The notes beneath the pieces are model-generated. The model made no database searches, was not told where the DNA came from, and saw nothing but the letters and a program-made list of their open reading frames with translations. The translations under genes and the position numbers were made by a program. A stretch of 64,000 nt of DNA from Euzebya tangerina (GTDB lineage Bacteria; Actinomycetota; Nitriliruptoria; Euzebyales; Euzebyaceae), in NCBI RefSeq assembly GCF_003074135.1, contig NZ_PPDK01000001.1, forward strand, positions 1,736,001-1,800,000, given 5' to 3'. Shown in pieces: positions 16,815 to 24,196 of this stretch (its first letter is position 1; every line of letters starts with the position of its first letter).

Positions 16815-16856
16815 CGTCGTCTCCTCAGGTCGGACGCGCTGACCCTACTGTGCCGA

Positions 16857-17792
16857 TCAGCTGACCGTCAGGGCCAACTTCCCGCGGACGTGGCCACCCT
16901 TGCTGGCCTCGAGGGCCGCGGCGGCCTCTGCCAGCGGATAGGTGTCCTGCACCTCGATGCGCACCGCACCCTCGTCCACCAGTCGGGACAGCGCCAGCAG
17001 ATCATCGGCTTGCGGTCGGACGAAGCTGTACCGGCCGCCCGCCTCGGTGATCGCCTGCCCGTCCACGTTGGACACGCTGCGGGACGGGTCGGTGATCAGC
17101 TCGCGGGCGGTCTGAATGGCTTCGGTGGTCCCGACGTAGTCCACCGACGCGGTGATCCGACCCTCCGGTGCGGCCGAACGGACCCGATCGGCCAGGCCGT
17201 CGCCGTACGTCACCGGGATCGCACCCAGATCCCGCAGATACGCGTGGTTGGACTCCGAGGCTGTGCCGATCACCGTCGCGCCTCGGTGGACGGCGATCTG
17301 GACGGCGAAGGAGCCGACCCCGCCGGCGGCGGCGTGCACCAGGACGACGTCATCCGGTCCGACACCAGCCAGGCGCAGTGACTGCAGTGCGGTCAGACCG
17401 GCCAGCGGTAGTGCCGAGGCCGTGACGGCGTCGACCGACTCGGGCTTGCGGGCGAGGTGGCGCGGGTGGGCCGCGACCAGCTCGGCGTAGCTGCCATTGT
17501 CGGCCACGTGATCGTGGCGGACGTAGCCGATCACCTCATCGCCCTCGGCCCACTCCTGCACCGCAGGGCCGACCGCGATGATCTCGCCCGAGACGTCCCA
17601 GCCGGGAACCAGTGGCAGGTAGTGGGGGAACGCTCCCTGCAGGAACCCGGCCACGATCTTCCAGTCGACCGGGTTCACCCCGGCGGCCGTGGTCTTGATG
17701 ATGACGGTGTCGGGGGCGGGGGTGGGATCGTCCAGTTCGGTCAGGGAGAGCACGGCGGGTTCGCCGTACTCGGTCAGAGCCATGGCGTGCAT
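16857..17792 (-). CDS. Zinc-independent NADP(H) quinone oxidoreductase (MDR superfamily)
   Basis: The product has 311 residues. The N-terminal GroES-like domain contains AGVNPVDWKIVAG and PGWDVSGEIIAVG. The Rossmann part has VLVHAAAGGVGSFAVQIA (AAxGGVG), and KGGHVRGKLAL closes the protein. Catalytic zinc ligands are absent, as in QOR/zeta-crystallin-like members. It would reduce quinones or enones with NADPH in the cytosol. GGAGG stands 8 bases before the ATG. It is downstream of the XRE regulator on the same strand, separated by a stable hairpin. Confidence 0.9.
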   Translation of the reverse strand: MHAMALTEYGEPAVLSLTELDDPTPAPDTVIIKTTAAGVNPVDWKIVAGFLQGAFPHYLPLVPGWDVSGEIIAVGPAVQEWAEGDEVIGYVRHDHVADNGSYAELVAAHPRHLARKPESVDAVTASALPLAGLTALQSLRLAGVGPDDVVLVHAAAGGVGSFAVQIAVHRGATVIGTASESNHAYLRDLGAIPVTYGDGLADRVRSAAPEGRITASVDYVGTTEAIQTARELITDPSRSVSNVDGQAITEAGGRYSFVRPQADDLLALSRLVDEGAVRIEVQDTYPLAEAAAALEASKGGHVRGKLALTVS

Positions 17793-17811
17793 GGGCTGGT
17801 CCTCCAGTGGT

Positions 17812-17843
17812 GGCGGCGGGCAGGGGGATCCTTGTCCGCCGCC
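17812..17843 (-). terminator. GC-rich hairpin between XRE gene and quinone oxidoreductase
   Basis: GGCGGCGG and CCGCCGCC form an 8-bp stem around a 16-base loop, after the XRE stop. There is no clear U-tract. It may terminate or attenuate transcription into the oxidoreductase. Confidence 0.45.
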
Positions 17844-17870
17844 TCGGTGCGCAAACGTCTGGAGTGAGGC

Positions 17871-18080
17871 TCAGGAGGAGCGAGCCTCCACGTCGGGGAA
17901 GAACAGTTCCTCGATGGTTCGTCCGAAGTGACGGGCGAGGCGGAACGCAAGATCGAGCGAGGGGTCGTAGCGGCCGTTCTCGAGCGAGTTGATGGTCTGT
18001 CGGGAGACCCCGACCGCGTCACCGAGTGCCGCCTGTGACAGACCCCGTTCGGTCCGCAACAGCCGTACGCCGTTGTGCAT
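17871..18080 (-). CDS. Small XRE-family (Cro/CI) transcriptional regulator
   Basis: A 69-residue protein that is essentially one helix-turn-helix. It reads RLLRTERGLSQAALGDAVGVSRQTINSLENGRYDPSLDLAFRLARHFGRTIEELFF, with the recognition helix around SRQTINSLE. The short acidic tail is typical of the YgzD-like mini-regulators that accompany small membrane proteins. Its ATG overlaps the stop of the upstream membrane-protein gene by one base, so it is the second gene of that operon. The tandem operator at 18481-18517 is its likely target (inference). Confidence 0.9.
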   Translation of the reverse strand: MHNGVRLLRTERGLSQAALGDAVGVSRQTINSLENGRYDPSLDLAFRLARHFGRTIEELFFPDVEARSS

Positions 18081-18469
18081 CAGAAGCGGCGGATCGCCAG
18101 ATGCTGGGCGGCGCCCCAGACCAGCATCGTGGCCAGGAGCACGCCGGTCGCCAACTCCGTCGCGTCGGACTCGAGCACCGCAGCGGCCAGGAATCCGACG
18201 CTGGTCAGCATGATCGCGAACTGACCGACGATGGCGAAGGAGTACTCGAGGGCTTGTTGCTCACGCTCATCAGCCGGTTGGACAGCCGCGACGCGTCCAT
18301 GATCGGTGTTCTGCGTGGCCTTCCACAGGCCCAGCGTGAGGAGCGGGATGACCAGCGCGACGAGACCGAGCGGGATCTGACCAGTGGCCAGCGCCGCGAT
18401 GCCACCGCCGATCCACACGAGTGCGTACAGACGATTGAACCAGGACAGCTGCCGAACGAACGTGACCAT
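18080..18469 (-). CDS. Small four-helix membrane protein partnered with XRE regulator
   Basis: A 129-residue integral membrane protein with about four hydrophobic segments (near 9-30, 32-50, 75-98 and 105-125). The sequence starts MVTFVRQLSWFNRLYALVW. The start at 18469 is chosen over 18505 because the longer frame would begin inside the tandem operator, and the promoter deduced there predicts a leaderless start at 18469. Such membrane proteins next to mini-XRE regulators may sequester or tune the regulator, but no function is proven. No Pfam family is recognised with certainty. Confidence 0.82.
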   Translation of the reverse strand: MVTFVRQLSWFNRLYALVWIGGGIAALATGQIPLGLVALVIPLLTLGLWKATQNTDHGRVAAVQPADEREQQALEYSFAIVGQFAIMLTSVGFLAAAVLESDATELATGVLLATMLVWGAAQHLAIRRF

Positions 18470-18476
18470 GTCGCCC

Positions 18477-18517
18477 ACTATGTCAAGTCTACTTGTCAAT
18501 GTCAAGCACGCTTGTCA
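18477..18517 (-). promoter_or_regulatory. Tandem operator and overlapping leaderless promoter of the membrane protein/XRE operon
   Basis: Two copies of the imperfect palindrome TGTCAAG-N4-CTTGTCA stand at 18481-18498 and 18500-18517, 19 bases apart. On the minus strand a perfect TTGACA (18505-18500), a 17-base spacer and CATAGT (18482-18477) form a promoter. Its predicted transcript begins about at the 18469 start codon. The operator covers both promoter elements, so XRE autorepression is likely. Confidence 0.7.
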
Positions 18518-18555
18518 TCTGGCGAGGGGGGCTGACGACCGAGTAGACCTACCGC

Positions 18556-19323
18556 ATGACCTCCACACTTCGTGTCGACACCGCCGGTCCGATCGGGACC
18601 ATCACGTTGGACCGCGCCGATCAGCTCAACGCCATGAATGCCGACATGCTGGGTGAACTGGCCGCTGCTGCGACGACCTTCAACGATCACCCCGAGGTTC
18701 GGGTGGTGATCGTCCGCGGCGCCGGCCGGGCGTTCTCCGCGGGGGCGGACCTCTCGTTGATCGCTGGTATGGACCAGGGGGCCGACCCGCGTGCGCAGGC
18801 CGACCTCGGCCGCAAGATGGCCGACGCGGTGGAGGCCATGGACGCCGTGACCATCGCCGCCATCCACGGGTGGTGTGTGGGTGGGGCGCTGGTGCTGGCG
18901 GCCGCCTGCGACCTGCGCGTCGCCGAGGCGGGTGCCCGGTTCTCCATCCCCGAGATCGACCTGGGCATCCCGCTTGCCTGGGGTGGGATCCCTCGGCTGG
19001 TCCGGGAGATCGGGCCGGCGCTGACCAAGGAGTTGGTGCTGACGGCCCGGCCGTTCGATGCCGCGGAGGCTGCGTCTGCCGGGTTCCTCAATCGCGTGGC
19101 AGCAGACGGTCGGTTGGAGGAGGAGGTCACCGAACTGGCCCGGAGGGTCGCATCGAAGGCTCCCCTGCCGATCCTCGCCACGAAGCGGCACACGAATGCC
19201 GTCACGGCGCAGATGGTCGGCGTGGACCGCAGTTGGTCGGACGCCGACGGGCTGCTGGCTGCGCTGACCGACCCCGCCTGCGTTGCGGCACGCGAGCGCT
19301 ACCTGGCCTCGAAGGGCCGATAG
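18556..19323 (+). CDS. Enoyl-CoA hydratase/isomerase family protein
   Basis: A crotonase-fold protein of 255 residues. The oxyanion-hole segments are FSAGADLSLIAGM and HGWCVGGALVLAAACDLRVA. Both glutamate positions used by hydratases appear kept, in IPEIDLGIPLAWGG and in LTKELVLTARPFDAAEA. It would hydrate 2-enoyl-CoA in fatty-acid degradation, though crotonase folds vary in reaction. No other beta-oxidation gene is adjacent. It is divergent from the XRE operon, and its promoter region abuts the tandem operator. Confidence 0.88.
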   Translation: MTSTLRVDTAGPIGTITLDRADQLNAMNADMLGELAAAATTFNDHPEVRVVIVRGAGRAFSAGADLSLIAGMDQGADPRAQADLGRKMADAVEAMDAVTIAAIHGWCVGGALVLAAACDLRVAEAGARFSIPEIDLGIPLAWGGIPRLVREIGPALTKELVLTARPFDAAEAASAGFLNRVAADGRLEEEVTELARRVASKAPLPILATKRHTNAVTAQMVGVDRSWSDADGLLAALTDPACVAARERYLASKGR

Positions 19324-19332
19324 ACCTCCCGC

Positions 19333-20001
19333 CTAGCTCGCGGCCGGCTCGAACCGGTATCCCGCCCCCCGCACCGTCTTGATGAAGTCCTCGCCCAGCT
19401 TCTGTCGCAGGTACCGGACGTAGACCTGCACCACGTTCGAGCCGGGGTCGAAGTCGTACCCCCAGACGTGACTGAGCAGCTGCTCCTGGCTGAGGACCTG
19501 ACCGGGATGGCGCAGGAAGGTCTCGGCCAAGGCAAACTCGCGAGCCGTCAGGTCCACCGTGCGGCCTGCGACGATGGCTCGACGGGTCCGGAGATCCAGC
19601 TCGACCGGTCCGTGCGTGATCACCGTGGTCTCACGGTGCCCGGTGTCACGCAGCTGCACTCGGACGCGGGCCAGCAGCTCCTCGAAGGCGAACGGCTTGG
19701 TGAGGTAGTCGTCTGCTCCGGCGTTCAGCCCGTCGACGCGGTCGTTGATCTCGTCCCGGGCCGTGAGGATGATCACCGGGATGGTCAGCTGTCGTTGCCG
19801 CAACGCCGAGAGGACCTGCATCCCGTCGACACCGGGCAGGCCCAGGTCCAGCAGCAGAAGGTCGTAGTCATCGTCGTTGACCAGGGCGAGCACGTCTGCA
19901 CCGTTGCTCAGGACCACCGTGCTGAACCCGTTGGACGTCAGGCCTCGTTGCAAGAACGAGGCGATTCGGTCTTCGTCCTCGGCGATCAGTATGCGGGGCA
20001 T
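19333..20001 (-). CDS. OmpR/PhoB-family response regulator
   Basis: The product has 222 residues. The receiver domain has the acidic pair at 8-10, phospho-acceptor Asp52 (LLLLDLGLPG), and TARDE and KPF motifs. A C-terminal winged helix follows (residues about 125-218: LDLRTRRAIVAGRTVDLTARE, then VVQVYVRYLRQKLG and TVRGAGYRF). It acts as a DNA-binding transcription factor phosphorylated by the kinase encoded just upstream, whose gene overlaps its start by 16 bases. The direct repeat at 22050-22067, with 11-base periodicity, is a candidate binding site in front of the operon. Confidence 0.94.
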   Translation of the reverse strand: MPRILIAEDEDRIASFLQRGLTSNGFSTVVLSNGADVLALVNDDDYDLLLLDLGLPGVDGMQVLSALRQRQLTIPVIILTARDEINDRVDGLNAGADDYLTKPFAFEELLARVRVQLRDTGHRETTVITHGPVELDLRTRRAIVAGRTVDLTAREFALAETFLRHPGQVLSQEQLLSHVWGYDFDPGSNVVQVYVRYLRQKLGEDFIKTVRGAGYRFEPAAS

Positions 20002-21431
20002 GGGGCCAACTCCTCGGCTGAGGTCGGAAGGGTCAGGATGAACGTCGCGCCCTGGCCGGGGCTGCTCTCGACCGACACCGTGCCGCCGTGGGCGGTGGCC
20101 ACTGCCGAGACGATGGCCAGGCCCAGACCAGCGGAGCCATCATGCGCGGTACCCCGCTGCGCGAGCCGATTGAAGATCCGGGCCTGCTCCTCCTGCGGGA
20201 TCCCCGGGCCCTGATCGCGGACGAATAGCACGAACTGGTCCTGCTCGAATCGGGCGCCCAACTCGATGGTGTCACCGGGCTCGGAGTGTCGTACTGCGTT
20301 CTCGATCAGGTTCATCACGGCCTGGGTGAGGCGCTGGGGGTCGGCTTCGATCACGCCGAACGCGGCCTCGGCCACGGCGAAGGTGTGATCGGGAAAGCCC
20401 TTGGTCTTCTCCATGAGCTCCGCGATCAGCAGATCCACGTCAACAGCCTCCAACCGCAGGAAGTCGGGTGCCTCGGCCTTGGCCATGAGCACCAGGTCGC
20501 CCACCAGTCGGTTCATCCGGTCCAACTCGTCGAAGATGATCGCGGTGGTGGCCTCGCGCTCTGCTGGGTCGTCGCTGAGCAGCTCGAGGTGGCCCCGGAT
20601 GATGGTGATGGGTGTCCGGAGCTCGTGGCCCACGTCGTTGAGGAACTCGCGTTGGCCAGTGAACGCCGACTCAAGACGTGCCAGCATCTCGTTGAACGTG
20701 CGGGCGAGGTAGGCCACCTCGTCGTCGGTCGAGGGGACGGTGATGCGACGGCTGAGATCGGTGTCGTTGATCGCACGAGCCGTGTCGGTCATGGTCCGGA
20801 TGGGGTCGAGCACACGTCCGGCGATGACCCAGGCGAGGCCGATCGCGAGCAGCATGACGGTGCTGAACACCAGCGCGCCGACCTGGGTCGCCTGTTGGAT
20901 CTCTGCGCGCTCGCCGTCCAGCAGGAACGCCACGACGAACGTCCCGCGGGGGGTCGCGCCATCGAAGAGGGGGACGGCCAAGTAGCGGACGTCGCCGGCC
21001 GGGGTCGTGGCAGAACCTCGTTGCGGTTCGAGCAGTGTCGTCCACCGACTGACCAGCTCCTGCTGCTCCAGTAGCCGCCCCGGGCCTCGGGCGGCCCGGA
21101 ACGGCTCGCCGTCCACGAACGTCAGCAGGCTCTCCCCGTCGTCCGGCACGTTGCGCTGCAGGAACGTCTCGAAGATGGCCTCGACGTCACCATCGAACGG
21201 CTCACCGGTTGTCGGGTTCGTGCCGCCGACCAGGCTGCGCAGCTCTTCGGTCTCCTGCACCAGCGCACTCTCGACCTCCTCCTCCAGCTGGGCGAGGAGC
21301 AGTTGGCGCTGCAGGAACAGGCTGGCGGCACCGGCCAGCAGGATGAGGAGCACGAACCAGCCGAGGATCTTGAGCCGTGCCGAGCGAGTCGCCGCGACCC
21401 GCTTGAGGGGTGATGCGCTAGTCATCGTCAT
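19986..21431 (-). CDS. Sensor histidine kinase (HAMP, HisKA, HATPase)
   Basis: A 481-residue kinase starting at ATG 21431 or 21425, within the 3' end of the upstream gene. TM1 is near residues 22-40. An extracytoplasmic sensor region follows (about 41-170, starting with an acidic LLAQLEEEVESALVQETEEL helix), then TM2 near 175-195 and a HAMP linker (DPIRTMTDTARAINDTDLSRRI). The HisKA box has His269 in NDVGHELRTP. The ATPase has NLIENAVRH, DQGPGIP and GLGLAIVSAVATAHGG. It phosphorylates the regulator encoded next. The signal is unknown; the acidic Pro/Asp-rich protein encoded first in the operon is a candidate partner (inference). Confidence 0.93.
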   Translation of the reverse strand: MTMTSASPLKRVAATRSARLKILGWFVLLILLAGAASLFLQRQLLLAQLEEEVESALVQETEELRSLVGGTNPTTGEPFDGDVEAIFETFLQRNVPDDGESLLTFVDGEPFRAARGPGRLLEQQELVSRWTTLLEPQRGSATTPAGDVRYLAVPLFDGATPRGTFVVAFLLDGERAEIQQATQVGALVFSTVMLLAIGLAWVIAGRVLDPIRTMTDTARAINDTDLSRRITVPSTDDEVAYLARTFNEMLARLESAFTGQREFLNDVGHELRTPITIIRGHLELLSDDPAEREATTAIIFDELDRMNRLVGDLVLMAKAEAPDFLRLEAVDVDLLIAELMEKTKGFPDHTFAVAEAAFGVIEADPQRLTQAVMNLIENAVRHSEPGDTIELGARFEQDQFVLFVRDQGPGIPQEEQARIFNRLAQRGTAHDGSAGLGLAIVSAVATAHGGTVSVESSPGQGATFILTLPTSAEELAPCPAY

Positions 21432-22014
21432 CGGGGCCGTCGTCATCGGGGCCGTCGTCGTCGGGGCCGTCGTCATCGCCACCGTCATCGTCGTCGACAG
21501 GTGGTGGTGGAGGTGGAGGTGGTGGAGGTGGAGGTGGCGCGGGTGCAGCTGGCGGCGGGGGCGGTGGTGGAGCGACGTTCTGAACCTCCTCCGGCCCGTC
21601 GTCATCGTCGTCGGGGCCGTCGTCATCGTCTTCGGGCTCAAGCCCGTCGTCGTCGTCTGCTGGCAGCGGTGGCGGCGGTGGCGGCGGTGCCGGCCGTGGC
21701 GGTGGAGCCGGGGCTGGCGCCGGTTGGGCGGGAACAGGACTCTGCGGTCCGGCGTCGTCACCGGGCGTGCCAGGCGTTGCGGTCTGCGTCGGGCGAGGCT
21801 CAGCCGGCTGTGTCGGGGTGGGGGCTGCAGTCGGAGTCGATCGTGGCGTCGTCGAGGAGTCGGGCTCCGCAGATGTCGGTTCTGGCTGCCGGAGTTGGAT
21901 GGGGTCGATCTCCACCGAACTGGCGGACGTGAGGGTGCCGGACACCCACGCCAGGGCAGCCCACACCACGCCGCCCACGAGGGCAGCAAGCAGAACACGA
22001 AGGGCAGCGGTCAC
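21418..22014 (-). CDS. Secreted Pro/Asp-rich protein, first gene of the two-component operon
   Basis: The 198-residue product starts with one hydrophobic segment (LLAALVGGVVWAALAWVSG, about 8-26), a signal peptide or anchor. A Pro/Thr-rich spacer follows. The C-terminal half alternates long Pro runs with Asp clusters (ADDDDG, EDDDDG) and ends in repeats of GPDDD. No folded domain is visible. Although low in complexity, the frame has an export signal and ends exactly where the kinase gene begins (13-base overlap), which argues it is real. Clustered aspartates suggest divalent-cation binding outside the cell. Together with the kinase this could be a cation- or wall-sensing unit (inference). Confidence 0.7.
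   Translation of the reverse strand: MTAALRVLLAALVGGVVWAALAWVSGTLTSASSVEIDPIQLRQPEPTSAEPDSSTTPRSTPTAAPTPTQPAEPRPTQTATPGTPGDDAGPQSPVPAQPAPAPAPPPRPAPPPPPPPLPADDDDGLEPEDDDDGPDDDDDGPEEVQNVAPPPPPPPAAPAPPPPPPPPPPPPPVDDDDGGDDDGPDDDGPDDDGPDDDD
21420..21480 (-). repeat. 18-base tandem repeat at the overlap of Pro/Asp-rich and kinase genes
   Basis: Units of GGGGCCGTCGTCATC on the plus strand (18-base period, three copies or more). They encode GPDDDD repeats and run into the kinase start codon region. Confidence 0.7.
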
Positions 22015-22049
22015 AACGCCAGTGAGATTGCCACCACTCGCGGCGGCGT

Positions 22050-22080
22050 GGATGAGTCCCAGATGAGAGTTCTCTCATCT
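22050..22080 (-). promoter_or_regulatory. Direct repeat and palindrome upstream of the two-component operon
   Basis: GGATGAG (22050-22056) and AGATGAG (22061-22067) are direct repeats 11 bases apart, the spacing bound by OmpR/PhoB regulators. Overlapping them, AGATGAGAG-TT-CTCTCATCT (22061-22080) is a palindrome with 9-base arms. It lies 36-66 bases before the 22014 start codon. Confidence 0.6.
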
Positions 22081-22111
22081 TCGCCTGCCAGCCCTGGCCT
22101 GCAGCGTCATC

Positions 22112-24196
22112 TCAATCGTCCAGCGTCACGACACCCGATTCCCCATCCAGGGTGATGTGGTCGCCGGTGGAGAGGCGACGTTGGACGTCGACGATCCCGG
22201 TGAGCGTCGGCACGCCCATCTCCCGCAGGATCAGCGCGCCATGCGACAGGTCACCACCCAGGTGCAGCAGCACCCCATCGACCTGACTGAAGGCGGTGGC
22301 CCAGCCCCCGTCGATCGCACGGGCGACCAGGATGACCGGCCCCTCCACCGGAGGGACGTCAGTCGGAGGTTCATGGCACACCCACGCCGTCCCCGACACC
22401 GAGCCGGCCACCAGCACCCGACCGGCCAACGGACCCTCGGCATCCTCCGGTCCGATGAGCGGAGCCGTCCGACCGACCGGGTCGGGCACGTAGACCGCTG
22501 CACGTCGTTCGCGCCGTGACCGCCGCTCCGCCAGGAAGTCAGCGTCCGGCCGCCATCCGTCATCCAGCGAGCGGGCCTCGTCGGTGGTCAACAGCCAGAC
22601 GTCCTCCGGGTTCTCCAGGACGTTCGCGGCCGCCTGCAGGACCATGCGCCGGACCGTGCCGAACGCCTGCATGCCCTCGTCACGAAGTTGCTCGCGTGCA
22701 GTCAGGGACCGGCGCGCCGTCCACCACAAGGGCAGTGCCAGTGTTCCGGCAATCGTCGATCCGACGTCCGAGGAGCGTCCAGTTCGGTGCATCGCCGCTG
22801 CTCGTGCCCGCTCGAGCAGTTCGGGCTGCTCGGCGAACCGCGGCCGGGCCAGGTCAGACTCGTAGACCCCCCGGTGGCCATGCCGTGCCACCAGTGCGGT
22901 CGGTGAGACCCCTGCGGCCAGGTCACGGGCCAGTTGACCCGCTGGCGTCGGCGCTCGTCGCTGGACCTCGTCCAGCAATCCGAGCCGGCTGAGCAGGGAG
23001 ACCTGCACCGCGTGCGCATTGGCCAGGGCGAACATGCCGGTCACCAAGCCGGCATAGGCTGCGGCCGCCGCATCGACGGCAGCCGACATCGCCGGCCCGT
23101 CCACCGACGTGGCAGACCTCGCGGCCAGTCGCGCGTCACGCTGCAGGGCGTGGCCTCGTGCCGCGGCGTCTCCCACGGCCGTGATCTGGCGTCGGGCGAC
23201 ACCGAGCAGGGCGGGGAGACTGCGCGCCAGGCGCGCCGGTGACAGCGGCTCGCCATCGGCCTCTCCCCCCATCGAATCGGCCAGCAGCGAGGTGGGCAGC
23301 CCCCAGGTGCGCAGGATGTCCTGCAGCAGCGAGTTGTTGAGCAGTGGTCGCCCGGCCCGCTCGACCATCAGGTCCCGCTGCACCGGCAGGCGCGGATCCA
23401 ACGAGCCATACCACTCCAGCAACCGCGGACCGCATTCCACGATCAGCGACGTCATGAAGTCGCTCGGCAGATCAGGGAGGATCTCCGCGTGGTTGGCCAG
23501 CGTCAGGGTCTCGTTGCGGATGGTGGGCTGGAGCAGCGGCCGGACCTGGAGGAGCCAGCACGTCTCGCCGTCGTCTGCCCACTCCACATCCCAACCCGCT
23601 GAAGGCTCCACATCCCAACCCACCGCCGGATCGGGATTGCCCAGGACATGCCCGGGTCGCCGGCCGAACACCTGCCTCACCCCCGCCAGCAGATCGGCCA
23701 GACGACGCTGCCACGCCTCGTCGGCGTCGAGGTGCCTGTCCCGCCGTGGGAGCAGCACCTGATCGCCTTCCACGGAACCGCCGACCAGTCCGTCGGCCAG
23801 GCCCTCGGTGACCTCGATCAGATCGTCCAGGTACGGCTCCTCCAGCACCGCAACCCCGGCGTGCTGTGCCGCCACCTGGGTCATCACCAGCACCTCGGTC
23901 TGGGTCACCGACTCGTCTGCGGACGCCCGCACGCGCTGGACGGCCCCGGACAGACCCGCGTGACTCACCCCGAGCTCGGAGTGGAACCGGCCCGCGGCGC
24001 TGGTATCGAGCCCGTCCTCGGCATCGAAGGACGACCGGACGGCCAGTGGCTCACCCAGTGCACTGAGGACGGGGACGAGTTCGGCGGCGTCGACACCTGG
24101 TTGCAGGACGGCGAAGAGCGGTACGCGTAGGCCCGCGTCGGCGGCGAGCTGCAGCATCCGCGACTTGGGTGTCGTCGCGTGACCGGCGGCCCTCAC
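22112..24196 (-). CDS. PEP synthase / rifampin phosphotransferase-like protein
   Basis: The GTG at 24196 overlaps the upstream hydrolase stop, with GGGGAGG 6 bases before it; 694 residues. The N-terminal PPDK_N ATP-grasp region (about 1-250) has LAVRSSFDAEDG...AGRFHS, LVMTQVAAQHAGVAVL and WLLQVRPL. A mostly helical middle (about 260-590) is not recognised. The C-terminal swivelling domain carries the phospho-histidine His652 in GGDLSHGALILREMGVPT. Two ATP-driven phosphotransfer families share this order: PEP synthase (about 790 residues, TIM-barrel end) and rifampin phosphotransferase (about 865). The TIM-barrel PEP-binding domain is absent, so the phosphotransferase layout fits better. The N-terminus is shorter than usual (no GGKGANL). 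Substrate unknown. Confidence 0.78.
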   Translation of the reverse strand: MRAAGHATTPKSRMLQLAADAGLRVPLFAVLQPGVDAAELVPVLSALGEPLAVRSSFDAEDGLDTSAAGRFHSELGVSHAGLSGAVQRVRASADESVTQTEVLVMTQVAAQHAGVAVLEEPYLDDLIEVTEGLADGLVGGSVEGDQVLLPRRDRHLDADEAWQRRLADLLAGVRQVFGRRPGHVLGNPDPAVGWDVEPSAGWDVEWADDGETCWLLQVRPLLQPTIRNETLTLANHAEILPDLPSDFMTSLIVECGPRLLEWYGSLDPRLPVQRDLMVERAGRPLLNNSLLQDILRTWGLPTSLLADSMGGEADGEPLSPARLARSLPALLGVARRQITAVGDAAARGHALQRDARLAARSATSVDGPAMSAAVDAAAAAYAGLVTGMFALANAHAVQVSLLSRLGLLDEVQRRAPTPAGQLARDLAAGVSPTALVARHGHRGVYESDLARPRFAEQPELLERARAAAMHRTGRSSDVGSTIAGTLALPLWWTARRSLTAREQLRDEGMQAFGTVRRMVLQAAANVLENPEDVWLLTTDEARSLDDGWRPDADFLAERRSRRERRAAVYVPDPVGRTAPLIGPEDAEGPLAGRVLVAGSVSGTAWVCHEPPTDVPPVEGPVILVARAIDGGWATAFSQVDGVLLHLGGDLSHGALILREMGVPTLTGIVDVQRRLSTGDHITLDGESGVVTLDD

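Noticed and set aside
15807-17381. 524-residue plus-strand frame
   Set aside because: Covers two well-supported minus-strand genes and has no motifs.
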